DNA of 64,000 bases from the NCBI GenBank assembly GCA_965219855.1, contig CBDCOR010000002.1, forward strand, positions 34,172 through 98,171, in the 5' to 3' direction. A model generated the notes under the pieces. That model saw only the letters and a list, made by a program, of their open reading frames with translations, did not search any database and had not been told where the DNA came from. Below are positions 41,501 to 52,271 of this stretch, piece after piece; the first letter of the stretch is position 1; each line of letters starts with the position of its first letter. The position numbers and the translations under genes were made by a program. The stretch is from CAUZIZ01 sp965219855. GTDB lineage: Bacteria > Acidobacteriota > UBA6911 > RPQK01 > JAJDTT01.

Positions 41501-44500
41501 CACAGAAGAATTCATTACCGCCACGGCCACCCAGATCTTTGCGGGTGGTGCGCTGAGGAGCACCTCAGAGTTTTCTCCCTGTTCCACGCTTGCGCCAGCT
41601 CCAGTCATCGTGGTCAATTCGACGGGTGACGCTGAGCTCAAGGAAGGGGCATCCGAATGTGACACCGGTGGGCAGCCCGTCCAACACGAGGGCGAGTCGG
41701 AACCGGAGTGCACGCTGCGGGCAGCCTTGCAGTTTGTGGATGGGGCTAGACGTTCCATTCGCTTCGACATTCCTGGGGAGGGGCCGCCTGTGATCCAGCC
41801 ACAGACCAAGTTGCCGGACGTTCCGTCCGGCGTGGACATCGATGCCCACAGGATCGAAGGTGAATTCTGCTGGCCCTCTGTGGCTTTGGATGGAAGCTTT
41901 CTCGAGGAGGACAGCTTCGGGTTGATTCTGACCGGAGCATCCAGCGAGGTCCGAGGGTTGGCCCTGTACGGGTTTGACGAAGGAATCAGGCTGGCTGGGG
42001 AAGGCCGCCACCAAATCCGATGCAGTTTCATCGGTCTCCGATTGGACTATTCGCGCGCGGACCAGAGAAGAAAAGGAATCGCGTTGGAGTAGCGATCCAG
42101 CCAAATTCGACGGGAAGTCGGATCGGAGTTGGTTTTGGTGCGGACAAACCCAGTGGTGGGCCCCTCCACCTGGACAGAAATGTGATTTCTGGCAACGACG
42201 ACTTTGGAATCAGAGTGGAAGGCGATTCTACTGTTATCCAGGGTAACTACATCGGCACCGACACGTTTGGGGAAAAACGCGCGAGCTCTGAAAAAAGCAA
42301 CCAGGGCGTCGGGATCTTCGTACTATCGGAAAGTAACCTGATTGGTGGTGAGGTTCCTTTGGTGGATGGGATACCCGACTACGGAAAAGGCCGCGGAAAC
42401 CTGATCTCTGGAAATAATCTTGGCGTGGCTGTCAAGGGACACAACAACCGCATCTTTGGCAACGCCATCGGAACCGACGCCACTGGAACCCAGTCAATAC
42501 AAAATCCAATTGGCATCAAGGTCGACGACGTAAATCTGAAAGACAGCAAAGCCGGTCCACACGGTATCCAGATCGGAAACCGGCCTCGGAACCCGGAAAC
42601 AACTCGTGGGAATCTGATTTCGGGTGGTGGCGGCGGCGGCGGGATCGAATTTGCAGGAGGCGGAGGAACTATTGAAGCGAACCGGATCGGCACCAACGCA
42701 AAGGGGACGGAAGCCTTACCGCTCCGTGTAGGCATTGCCGTTCACAATACTCGAGACCTTAGCGTAGGAGGAGCCGCCGAGAAAGGTGCCGGCAACCTTA
42801 TCTCCGGAAACCTAGACCCCTTCTTCATCCACCTCTTCTGCGGCATCCAATTTGTTCAACTGGAGAATCCGGAGAATCTCAGAATCATGGGGAATCGAAT
42901 TGGGACAGACGCGTCGGGTCGCCGTGCAATCGGAAACGACCTTAGCTTCTGCGAACTGGAGCCTCGTGGTGGGTCCGTTACCATCGGGCCCGACAATCAG
43001 ATATCGGGCAACCTGGGAGATGGTATTCCATTGAAGCGCCTTAGAGCCAGCGTAACCAGGAATCTCATTGGAACGACAGCCTCTGGAAAGGTCGGTCTTC
43101 CCAATGGCCGTCATGGCATCTCCATTGGGGAGGCCGCTTCCGCCGAGATCACTTTCAAAACGATCGCTTTCAACGAACGGGACGGCGTTCACGTCTTCTT
43201 CGAAGGCGACGATACGGAGGTTCGGCAGAACTCTATCTTTGACAACGGCCAGGTTGGAATCTTCCGTCCAACGAAACGTTCTCCCCATCTCCAAGTCGCC
43301 GTGTTGACACAGCACAAGGAAAAGGCTTCAGTTCTGGAGATCCATGGCAGTGCTCCCCCAAACTCCATCGTAGAACTCTTCTCCAACCTGGAATGCGATT
43401 CGACAGAGTTTGGAGAAGGAGAGAGATTTCTCGATAAAGTCCAAGCCGAGGACCGAGGCCACTTCAGAAAGAAGATTCCCCTTACCGACGACGCTCTTCT
43501 GGGGGAGATTATCACCGCCACCTATACGATCGACGGAAACACCTCGAGATTCTCACGGTGCATTCCCGTTTCCCACTTCCCTGCCGAAGGCGGCCGGTTG
43601 GACACACCCGGAGGCCCCCTCACTCTTTCACCGTCACCCGGCAGTCAATTCCACAGTGCCAGCACCGGACCCCCTGTGAACCGGCCCCAGCTGCCAAATG
43701 AGGTGCTCTTTGCGGCTGGGCTAGTGGGCTTTACGCTGGAAGGTTCCCTATCCTCGAGTGCCACCTTGCTCGGCATCACCGGAGCGGAGACCTTCACTGT
43801 CACCCTCGAAACTGAAACAGACCGCCCCGACAGCTACTACAACTACGGCCCCACACCGGATGACCCAATGCCCCACTACTATCCGTTCCTCTTCGACGGA
43901 AGCACGGGTGCCGAGATCTTCGAAGACCGCATCGTCCTGCATTACATGGACGGCCAGCGAGGAGATCACGACCTGCAGGTCAACGGCCAGATCGAAACAC
44001 TGGGTGGTCCGGTTTTCCTGGGGAAGAGTCTTTACCTTCCGTTCAATCAGACGGCGACAGACTCCTTTGTGGGAGTCGCCGTGTCGAATCTCAGCGACAC
44101 TTCGAGCCTGTTGGAGTTTGAACGGTTCGAGTCGGACGGCTCTCAACCCTTCGAAGTCGAGCCCACCATAAGGACCGACCTGGAGAGTGCGCACCAGCTG
44201 GCACAACTGACTACAGAGATCCTACGGCTGGATCCGGGAACCGAGCAGGCGAATTGGCTCCAGTTGCGAAGCTCCCAGACTCGGCTGGGCAGCTTCTTTC
44301 AGTTCGGAACCCTCGATCTGTCGAAGTTGGACGGCTCGGTGACCATCACCCAGCCCTCGAGGACGCTCCATTTCACTCGCGCCTTCGAAGGCATGTCCGC
44401 CTATCGCGGACAACCCGCCACCACCTTCTTGAGCATCGCCAACCCGGGTGGCGAGGCGATGGAGATGGAGCTAACCCTGCACTCAGACGATGGTGTGATG

Positions 44501-46576
44501 TCTCTGGCAGGAGATTCGGGTCCAACCGTCAGCCGCAGCTTGCCAGCCAAGGGATTCCTCTACGAGTCGATTGGCAACCTGTTCGGGCCGGGAGTGGAGA
44601 TCTCTGGAGGCTGGGTGGAGGGAAGCGTCACCCAAGGCGGGGGCGCGGTGGGTTTCGAGCTGATCCAACTTGAGAACCAGTCCACCGTCATCGGTCTCAA
44701 TGCGGTTTCCGACACCGGAGGCAGCGAGTCTTTCTCGGCCCAGCTGGCCAGCCAGCCCGGGGTGCTCTTTACCAACGTCAACCTGATCAACACCGCCGAA
44801 GAAGCCCGCAGCTTGACGCTGACGGCCTTCGCCGAGGACGGCACTCAGCTCGCCCAAGCGGCTTTTCGGATACTGAATCCAGGAGACCAGCTCTCGGAGG
44901 ACGCAGCCACGCTATTTGCCTCCCAACCGGCAGCAGCGGTGACCGGACTACAGGGGACAGACGCCAACTTCGTCGGGTCGCTGCAGGTCGAGGCGGACGG
45001 GCCCGGCGTCATCGGAGATGTCATCTTCGGCGATCCGGTCGGCTTCCAGTTTGCGGCGGCGCTGCCCTTGCAGACCAGGAGCTTTCTGGAGGCAGTCTTC
45101 AGCCAGGTGGCCAACATACCCAGCTTTTTTACGGGACTTGCCTTGTTTGCTCCCAAGGAAGATGCCGACATCACGATCGAAGTCCGAGCCGCCGATGGAA
45201 CGCTGGTGGGTGAGTCCCAGCAGTTTCTCGAGGCGGGTCACCGTCTCTCCAAACTGGTGCCCGAACTGGCTCCCGACTCGGACGGCCAGGCGGGCGGCTA
45301 CATCGTCCTCCGTTCGACGGCGCCCCTGATCGCCCAGCAGCTCTTCGGTGCTCTTGGACCCGAAGGGATCCGGCTCCTATCCGCTGTTCCTCCCACGGTG
45401 CTGGCCGAACCCGACACCGGAGAGAACCCAGTGCCGGTCCTGGTCTCGCTGCAGCCCGCGTCGGTGTCGGCCGCAGGCAGTGCCTTTACCTTGCAGGTCT
45501 CCGGAAGCGACTTTATCGAATCCTCTGAGGTGCGCTGGAACGGGGAAGCGCGGCCCACCAACTTCCTCAGCAGCAGCGAGCTACAGGCTGCCATCTCTTC
45601 AGCCGATATCTCAGCGGCCGGATCGGTCCAGGTGAATGTCTTTACTCCATCCCCCGGCGGAGGGCTCTCGGAGACCCTCTCCTTTGTCATCGACACGCCG
45701 AACCCCGTGCCTGTCTTGAGCACTATGGAGCCGGCTTCGGCTGAGGCAGGCGGACCTGTCTTTACGCTTCGAGTCCTGGGAAGCGGATTCGTGGAAGGCT
45801 GCGAGGTGCGCTGGAACGGGGAAGCGCGAGTGACCACCGTGATTGGCAGCCAGGAGCTGATGGCTGAGATCTCGGCTTCCGATATCGGCGAGGCTGGCAC
45901 CGCCCAGGTCACCGTCTTCAACCCGGCGCCCGGAGGAGGCCTTTCCGACTCTCTCCCCTTTGTCATCGAGTCGCCAGCAAACCCTGCACCTGCGTTGAGC
46001 AGTCTCGATCCGGCTTCCACCGAGGCGGGAGGCGATGCCTTCACGTTGCGGGTCCTGGGGAGCGGATTCGTGGCGAGCTCCGAGGTGCGTTGGAACGGAG
46101 AGGCTCGGTCCACCACCTTTATCAGCATCCAAGCGCTGCAAGCCGAGATTTCGGCGGCTGATGTGAGCGAGGGAGGTATGGCCCAGGTAACCGTCTTCAA
46201 TCCGGCTCCCGGCGGTGGACTCTCTGAATCCCTACCCTTCTCGATCGAGTCGCCTACCGCTCCTGTCATCCTCGACGTTCAGGCCCAGGCCAAGCCCGAG
46301 GAATCGGCTGAGGTAACCGTAGAACTGGAGGATCCGGACGGTGATCTCGTGAAGCTGGAATTCAAGTTCTCACGGGACGGCCTGACTCTGGGGACTCGCG
46401 AAGTGAACTCCCCGGAGGATAGAGATCTGGCTGGTTTCACCTCGGGAACCCTGACGTTCGAGTTCACGCAGCTGGGTGTAGACACGGGCTTTGGCAAATT
46501 GATTCCCAACCGAGTAGACGTGACTGCCACTGACGCGGAGGGTCTGGTCAGCAATTCCCTCGCCAGCACTTTCTGA
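38508..46576 (+). CDS. Giant secreted CSLREA / parallel beta-helix / TIG-repeat protein, one frameshift
   Basis: Two frames, 38508-about 42074 and about 42071-46576, join if one A is restored in AAAA at 42071-42074 (reading ADQRRKNRVGVAIQ). The total is about 2690 residues. Order: signal peptide (MLRTIPSVALLTFVFIATLF); FG-GAP/VCBS propeller repeats (GDVDNDGFADLLVG, EDFNGDGQPDLLVA); a first CSLREA-like segment (GPCTLRAALEQAN); a long right-handed parallel beta-helix with many N-x-I-x-G-N-x-I turns (IEGNWFGL-like); a second CSLREA segment (ECTLRAALQFVDG); more beta-helix; a long beta-rich region; and three TIG/IPT domains at the C-terminus. It is probably a cell-surface or secreted adhesin or polysaccharide-active scaffold. 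No catalytic residues were assigned. Confidence 0.8.
45425..46255 (+). repeat. Three tandem ~276-bp units encoding TIG/IPT domains
   Basis: Units start near 45425, 45700 and 45979. Each encodes a domain with PxLxSLxPAS at the start, EVRWNGEAR in the middle and PGGGLS(E/D)(T/S)L near the end. They are diverged at DNA level, so the duplication is not recent. Such Ig-like domains usually act as spacers or binding modules on secreted proteins. Confidence 0.8.
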
Positions 46577-46660
46577 TCTATCGACCTTGATCGGGTTGTC
46601 ATGCCCACTTCGGTGCTTCAACACCCAGTTCCCTACCATATTTTTCGTGCAAGGTCGTCG

Positions 46661-47278
46661 TCAATTTCGCGATGACGGGGATGACGGCGCGCCTGTTTCT
46701 GTGACGGGATGCGCACCACAAATGACGGCCTCCTTCTCTTCACACAGCGGGGACGTGGACCAGACAAGCTTGAGGAACGCCTGCGAACTCAGCAAAACCT
46801 CCAGGAATGTCCAGGCCCAGGGAGCGACCGGCACGGCAGCGATCCGTATGGCCGGAACCACACAGGAGGCACTGTCCGCAGGCAGCATACGAAAGCCCAG
46901 GAGCACACCCATCAGGAGAATCAGCAGACCAATGGCAGCCGACGGGATCGTTCCTGACCACCAGACCAGGGGTGCAGTTGGCGTTCCTACTGGAGAATCC
47001 TCAACCGCCTCGCCGAGCACGTACTTGATCACAATGCGAGCATCGCCAATGTCCCGCAGCCGCTCATGAGGGTCCTTTTCGAGACACCGGCGAAGAGCAA
47101 TCTCTGGATTGCTCTGAGAGTGCCCTCAGGTAGAGCCTCCCAGTCTGGATAGCGCACCCGTCTCTGTAGGGGCAAAGACGATGGTGTTCTCCGAGGTCCA
47201 GCTCGCGCCGAAGTTGATCAGACAATCGCAGATCGTGGTGGCGGATCCTCCGTCGAGAGGTTGGGTCTGGAAGGGCAA
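46661..47278 (-). pseudogene. Scrambled remnants of a Ser/Thr kinase-TolB propeller gene
   Basis: Two minus-strand fragments match parts of the kinase gene at 59417-63884. The first, about 47278-47145, reads TTICDCLINFGASW and NTIVFAP, the counterpart of the propeller segment TTICDCVMPFGASW. The second, about 47105-46661, reads RRCLEKDPHERLRDIGDARI, the end of a kinase domain, followed by a transmembrane helix (IGLLILLMGVLLGF). In an intact gene the kinase end precedes the propeller, but here the propeller piece lies upstream, so the order is inverted and the two fragments are in different frames. They fill this otherwise empty 0.8-kb stretch. The remnant is not functional. Confidence 0.75.
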
Positions 47279-47387
47279 TCCCAGAGAGGATGGTCTATTT
47301 TGGTTTATCTATTAATCCGATAAATAGATGGAACCACTCTGCTTAACATTGACCCTGCATTCAGAATGTTACTCGGGGACCTTCTAG

Positions 47388-49258
47388 ACCCAAAATAAGC
47401 GCAAGTTCGAAAATAGACCCCTTTGTCGGCTCCGAGGAGCCATTTTGGAGACCTAAATTCTAAATTTCGGCGCGAAGTCACTCAGAACAGGCACGTGTTC
47501 AGCTGTCCTCCACGCCGATCGCTCAGGGAAAACGATTCTGCCCTCTTGGGGGGCGTTTGTAGAGACACCTCGCCCCAGCTCTGGCGACCCTCGGAGCTAC
47601 TTTATCTCCTTTCAGTTTCAGGTAGCTGGCCGGTGTTTCAACCACTTACTGCCTTCCAAGAGAAGACGGCTCCAACCATTGACATCCAGCAGCCGATAGA
47701 CCAACTGTCGGCCCCTGCGCAAAATCTGGCAGGGCATTTCAATGACCTCTCGCAGGAAACGGCGATACTCCATCTTCACCAGCTCTCGGGCTTGCAGTCG
47801 CGCCGGCAGCACCAACCCCATCCAGGCCTTCAGATTCCAGGCTTGAGCCGCAATCACCAGATAGGCCCAGTTGGCTACCAGCGTATCCGAGGGCATCCGC
47901 AGGGCCTCGACTCCGTTCTTGAGTTGTTCAATGACGTTCTCCTGGTTGCAGCGCCGGTTGTTTTCCCGTACGACTCCCGCCGTTCCCAACGTTCTGGCCG
48001 AGATATTGGTGACATAAAAGTGGTAGCGCGTCTGCGGCAGCAGCCGCTTCTGGCCTTTCTCGACCAGGATCGTCTTGCGCAAGATCACCATCCGATAGGT
48101 TCGCTTCGCTTTGCTCGGACGGTAGTCGATCTCCGCGATCTCTTCCCGTTCCAGCGTCAGCGTCTTGAACCCGCGTCTCTTGACAATCTCCGGCTTCACT
48201 TTGTCCCGCCGCTGGCGCCGCTTCTTCCCTTTTCCTTTCCCCTGGCTGGGGCGCCCCAGCTCTTTCCATCTCGCTTCTGGCAACGCCTCCGCCCACTTGA
48301 CGAAGCTCGGATGGGCGTCGATCCCGAAGTCAAACTCCACGCCCGCCTCCGTCCAACGGTCAAAATGAGCCGTCAGCGAAAAATCCGTGTCCCCGCGCAG
48401 GCGCACCTTCCGAAAACCCGCCTCTCGAACCAGCTCGATACTCCGATCCAGCCATTCGGCCGCTCCCTCATGAGAGGGACGGTTGCCCGAGCGGTTGACC
48501 GCATAGAGCACCTCTCCCGTATTGGCCAGCGTCACGATCAGCGGCGCATAGCCCCACTGCCCGTCGTAGCTGATCTCCATCCCTTCCTTGCATTCGCCGC
48601 TCGTGGGGGCCATCGTCCCATCCACGTCGATCTCCGCCCGTTGGAAGAAACGGGCCGGTTGTTGGGCCCAGACCTTGAGGCGGCTGGCATTGACGGCTTC
48701 CATCAGATCCACCACGTCGGGCGCGTCAAAGCGGCGCACAAAGTCTCCGGCCGTGCTGGGGGCGGGGATCTTCTCGGCTCCCACCGCCTCCAGGAAACTC
48801 ACACTCTGACGTCGCAGTTCAATATCCTGATAGCGGGTCCCGCCCGTGGCCACGTTGTAGATCAGGCTCAGGACGTGGTCCGATTCGTGGTACGGTTGGT
48901 GGCGTTTGAGCAGCGTCACCGCCTGGTCAATGGCTTTCCCCAGCCCACTCCACTTCACCACCTGCTGCAGCAGCCCCAGACCACCGTAACTGACCGCACC
49001 CGTTTTCTCCGAGACCTCGTAGCTGATGACCTCGGGCGAGAGCACCGGTTTCGGGTCTTGACCGTTCCAGCTGGGGCTCAATCGCTGAGCAACCTCTGCT
49101 TCCCGTTTGCGGATGATTGCGCTATCCTTTTTCTTCACCTGAAATGCCTCCTTTCGGCTTGTTCTGAAGTTTCTTTGACAACCCCAGAATACCCGTCAGG
49201 TCTGGCATTTCAGGTGTTTACATGTGGTTTAGTCCACTTTCATCTACTTCTTTTGGGC
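47388..49258 (-). mobile_element. IS1380-family insertion sequence
   Basis: A 1871-bp element with terminal inverted repeats ACCCAAAATAAG (left) and GCCCAAAAGAAG (right end, reversed), bordered on both sides by CTAG (47384-47387 and 49259-49262), which fits a 4-bp target duplication. One flank is 16S rRNA (CTAGCTTTCGTGCC), the other is unrelated DNA near kinase remnants. The junction is therefore either a recombination between two copies or an insertion into an already rearranged site. Confidence 0.85.
47618..49138 (-). CDS. IS1380-family transposase
   Basis: 506 residues, DDE transposase. Catalytic region candidates are Asp in AEIDVDGTMAPTSGE, Asp in VRLRGDTDFSLTAHFD and Glu in NQENVIEQLKNGVEALR, all typical of IS1380 proteins. 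The N-terminal GLGLLQQVVKWSGLGKAID helix and a Lys/Arg-rich insertion (QGKGKGKKRRQRRDK) are also seen. It is intact. The start ATG 49138 is preceded by AGGAGGCATTTCAGG. A long antisense frame on the plus strand is a shadow of this gene. Confidence 0.92.
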   Translation of the reverse strand: MKKKDSAIIRKREAEVAQRLSPSWNGQDPKPVLSPEVISYEVSEKTGAVSYGGLGLLQQVVKWSGLGKAIDQAVTLLKRHQPYHESDHVLSLIYNVATGGTRYQDIELRRQSVSFLEAVGAEKIPAPSTAGDFVRRFDAPDVVDLMEAVNASRLKVWAQQPARFFQRAEIDVDGTMAPTSGECKEGMEISYDGQWGYAPLIVTLANTGEVLYAVNRSGNRPSHEGAAEWLDRSIELVREAGFRKVRLRGDTDFSLTAHFDRWTEAGVEFDFGIDAHPSFVKWAEALPEARWKELGRPSQGKGKGKKRRQRRDKVKPEIVKRRGFKTLTLEREEIAEIDYRPSKAKRTYRMVILRKTILVEKGQKRLLPQTRYHFYVTNISARTLGTAGVVRENNRRCNQENVIEQLKNGVEALRMPSDTLVANWAYLVIAAQAWNLKAWMGLVLPARLQARELVKMEYRRFLREVIEMPCQILRRGRQLVYRLLDVNGWSRLLLEGSKWLKHRPAT

Positions 49259-49456
49259 CTAGCTTTCGTGCCTCAGCGTCAGATGCTGTCCAGGAAGCCG
49301 CCTTCGCCTCCGATGTTCCTCCCGATATCTACGCATTTCACCGCTCCACCGGGAATTCCGCTTCCCTCTCCAGCTCTCTAGCCTATGGGTTTCTGAGGTC
49401 CTCCCCCGGTTGAGCCGGGGACTTTCACCTCAGACTTCCTAAGCCGCCTACGCACC

Positions 49457-49534
<78 letters not shown>

Positions 49535-49641
49535 GCTCCTTGGGTACCGTCATTCTCTTCCCCAAGAACAGGAGTTTACGACCCGAGGGCCTTCGTCCTC
49601 CACGCGGCGTCGCTGGGTCAGGCTTTCGCCCATTGCCCAAA

Positions 49642-49695
<54 letters not shown>

Positions 49696-49729
49696 ACCGC
49701 CCGTCCTCTCAGACCGGTTACCGATCGTT

Positions 49730-49762
<33 letters not shown>

Positions 49763-51441
49763 GTGCCCGTCCGGAAATGTGTAAGTAATTGATAAGGAAG
49801 GGGAAAGAGGGCTTTTTCAAGCTCCGAAACTGTCAGGGCCGTTTGCTAGACTATTTGGTACAAACAATTAGACTAAAACGACTTACGACGATTTCAGGAG
49901 TTCGAAGATGCGTAAAAAGCATGAAAAACAACGCCCCCTTTCCCCGCAATGGCCCGATCACCAGCTGGCCCATGAATTGAAGGTGATCTCGCGCATCCTG
50001 GACGACAATCCCCAGACGCTGGAGCTGATAGTACAAGATCTCTCTGACAGGGTCGATTCCGGTGTTGGCGCCCCCGGTTTGACGGCCGAGCAGGTGCTGC
50101 GTTGCGCCGTCATCAAACAGCTGCATCAGTTCAGCTATCGCAAGCTGGAGTTTCATCTGGTGGATTCGCAAAGCTGTCAGAGGTTCTGTCGCTTGCCCTA
50201 TGGGGCGTCGATCAGCAAAGCCACCCTGGCGGAGAACCTGGGGAAGATTGAGCCGGGGACTTGGAAGGCGATCAACGACCACTTGGTGCTCTGGGCGCAG
50301 GCTCGGGGTCTGGAAAAAGGCCAACGGATTCGGGTCGATGCCACGGCGGTCGAGACGAACATCCACTATCCGCTCGACAGTGAGCTGTTGTACGACGGCA
50401 TTCGAGTCGTGACCCAGTCGCTGGGGCGGCTGCGGGAGCGGGAAGGGATCGGCTTCGTCGATCATACGCGGCGGGCCAAGCGGCGCGTCCTGAACATCCG
50501 CAACCGCCGCGGCAAGAAGCGCCTGGACAGTTACCGCGATCTGATCAAAGTGGCGTCCAAGACGGCTCACTATGCCGAGCAGGCGCTGGCAGCTTCCGCG
50601 CAGTGGAGCGATCCCCTCAGTCTGGCCGTGGCGGCGCAACTGGCCCACTATCTGGGGCTGTTGCACAAAGTCATCGAGCAGACTCAACGACGGGTCCTTT
50701 CGGGCGAGGCCGTCGCGGCCCAGGAGAAGATCTGTTCCCTCTTCGAAGAGCACACCGATATTATCAAGAAGAGCCCTCGGGAAACGGTCTTCGGCCACAA
50801 GGTGTTTGTCAGCACGGGCGCCTCGTCGCTGATCCTGGATTGTGTGGTGGAACGGGGGAATCCGGCCGACAGCAACTATGTGCAACCCTTCTTAGAGCGG
50901 CATCGACAGCTGTACGGGAAGGTCCCCCGCCAGAGCGCCTGGGATGGTGGTTTTGCCTCGGCTGCCAACCTGCGCTGGGCCAAAGAGCAGGGGGTACAGG
51001 ATGTGGCCTTTTCCAAAAAGTGTGGGTTGACGGTTGAGAGCATGGTGCGTTCCAGTTGGGTCTACAAACAACTCAAACGCTTCCGCGCCGGGATTGAGGG
51101 GTGCATTGGGACCCTCAAGCACACCTTCGGTCTCCACCGCTGTAGCTGGAAAGGCTGGCCTCACTTTCAAAGCTACGTCCATGCCAGCGTCCTGACCTAT
51201 AACCTGGTCGTCCTGGCCCGACTCCTGTTGTAGCCTTTTGTGGCTGACCGTACTGCCTTGTGGCTCCGACTCGGGGAGAGGTCTGCGCCGAACCGCTGCT
51301 TTTTGGCCCGCGTGCCCTCGCTCGAGGGTCCTTGCTCTGGATCGAGCTGGGTCGAGCCGGTCTGTCAGCAGTCTCAAGTATAATAAGTGTTTACGATTCA
51401 ACAGATTACAGTTCTGAAAACCCCGGTTTTCGGACGGGCAC
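49763..51441 (+). mobile_element. ISNCY (ISDol1-like) insertion sequence, copy 2, inside 16S rRNA
   Basis: A 1679-bp element, the same ends as copy 1, with the 6-bp duplication TAGCTA at 49757-49762 and 51442-51447. The duplicated bases belong to the 16S sequence CGATTAGCTAGTTGG, so the insertion point within the rRNA gene is exact. Confidence 0.95.
49908..51233 (+). CDS. ISNCY-type DDE transposase, copy 2
   Basis: 441 residues, intact, with the same catalytic candidates as copy 1 (RVDATAVETN, AWDGGFAS, AGIEGCIGTLKH). It has His at residue 5 like copy 3. Copy 3 differs in reading WLGRLRE and GIERC where this one reads SLGRLRE and GIEGC, so copies 2 and 3 are close relatives. Confidence 0.9.
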   Translation: MRKKHEKQRPLSPQWPDHQLAHELKVISRILDDNPQTLELIVQDLSDRVDSGVGAPGLTAEQVLRCAVIKQLHQFSYRKLEFHLVDSQSCQRFCRLPYGASISKATLAENLGKIEPGTWKAINDHLVLWAQARGLEKGQRIRVDATAVETNIHYPLDSELLYDGIRVVTQSLGRLREREGIGFVDHTRRAKRRVLNIRNRRGKKRLDSYRDLIKVASKTAHYAEQALAASAQWSDPLSLAVAAQLAHYLGLLHKVIEQTQRRVLSGEAVAAQEKICSLFEEHTDIIKKSPRETVFGHKVFVSTGASSLILDCVVERGNPADSNYVQPFLERHRQLYGKVPRQSAWDGGFASAANLRWAKEQGVQDVAFSKKCGLTVESMVRSSWVYKQLKRFRAGIEGCIGTLKHTFGLHRCSWKGWPHFQSYVHASVLTYNLVVLARLLL

Positions 51442-51730
51442 TAGCTAATCGGACGCGGGCCCCTCCTTCGGCGACTTAAAAACCGAAGCCTCTAAGCCTT
51501 TCCCCCTTCAGGTTCCCCCAAAGGGCCTTATGCGGTATTGGACCGGGTTTCCCTGGCTTATCCCCCTCCATAGGGTAGGTCACCCACGCGTTACTCACCC
51601 GTTCGCCACGCTAATCGCCCTCCGAAGAGAACTTTCACGTTCGACTTGCATGTGTTAGGCGCGCCGCCAGCGTTCATTCTGAGCCAGGATCAAACTCTCA
51701 GGTTCTTTCCAAGGTCCCATCCTGCCTAGT

Positions 51731-51740
51731 TGTCAAAGAT
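51731..51740 (-). promoter_or_regulatory. BoxA-like leader motif of the 16S transcript
   Basis: The minus strand reads TCTTTGACAA about 30 nt before the 16S 5' end, identical to the motif in the 23S leader. It is shared even though the two genes are unlinked, so it is probably functional in rRNA antitermination or processing. Confidence 0.55.
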
Positions 51741-51773
51741 CTCCCCACAGACCGTCGTCTGGGGAACAGTGCA

Positions 51774-51803
51774 GTATACGGTCTGGGGAGAGTGCAGTGC
51801 AAG
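51774..51803 (-). promoter_or_regulatory. Sigma70-like promoter of the 16S gene
   Basis: The minus strand has TTGCAC (51803-51798) and TATACT (51779-51774) with an 18-bp spacer, about 70 bp before the 16S 5' end. The spacing equals that of the 23S promoter. Confidence 0.7.
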
Positions 51804-51948
51804 TTTTTCTCTTCACCAGGATGCACGACAGGAAAGTGATAACGTTGGGAACGTTGGGCAGGACTGCTTGAATTCCGGTCCTCTCTCAACCTGATCTCGC
51901 CGTAAACCTTTCTTGAAAGCGGGCAGGCGGATTGGCTATCCTAGGCCG

Positions 51949-52260
51949 ATGGTCTTCGATGCCCGTGGATTACGTCGTCGCCCTGGTTGGATTCTCTATC
52001 AAGACCGATTTCATCAAGTCGAACTGGGCACCTGCTTCAAGAAAATCGTCTGTACTAGCTGCGACTTTGCCGGTTTCTACAAGTATCAGGTGCAGCAGGT
52101 CCGACGACGTGAAGAACTCGTTACCTCTCAGGATGAGGAAGCCCGGCCCGATCACCTCGAGATCTGGGAAACCGTGCCCCGCTTCGCCGAGATTCCACAA
52201 ACGCTCAAGTGCAAGCGTTGCCGTGAGGTTCTGGGTATGTACGTCGACTGCATCTATTGA
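51949..52260 (+). CDS. Small protein with two CxxC pairs
   Basis: About 103 residues. CTSC in FKKIVCTSCDFAGFYKY and CKRC in LKCKRCREVLGMYVDC would form a four-cysteine zinc-ribbon-like site around an acidic middle (DEEARPDHLEIWETVP). A longer start at TTG 51913 is possible; neither has a strong Shine-Dalgarno. Its stop overlaps the region before the acyl-CoA synthetase start, so the two are probably co-transcribed. Function unknown; small zinc ribbons often bind nucleic acid or a partner protein. Confidence 0.55.
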   Translation: MVFDARGLRRRPGWILYQDRFHQVELGTCFKKIVCTSCDFAGFYKYQVQQVRRREELVTSQDEEARPDHLEIWETVPRFAEIPQTLKCKRCREVLGMYVDCIY

Positions 52261-52271
52261 TCCGCTACCCC

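Noticed and set aside
47423..49381. 652-codon plus-strand frame
   Set aside because: Antisense to the IS1380 transposase and running into 16S sequence; the transposase frame has the catalytic motifs.
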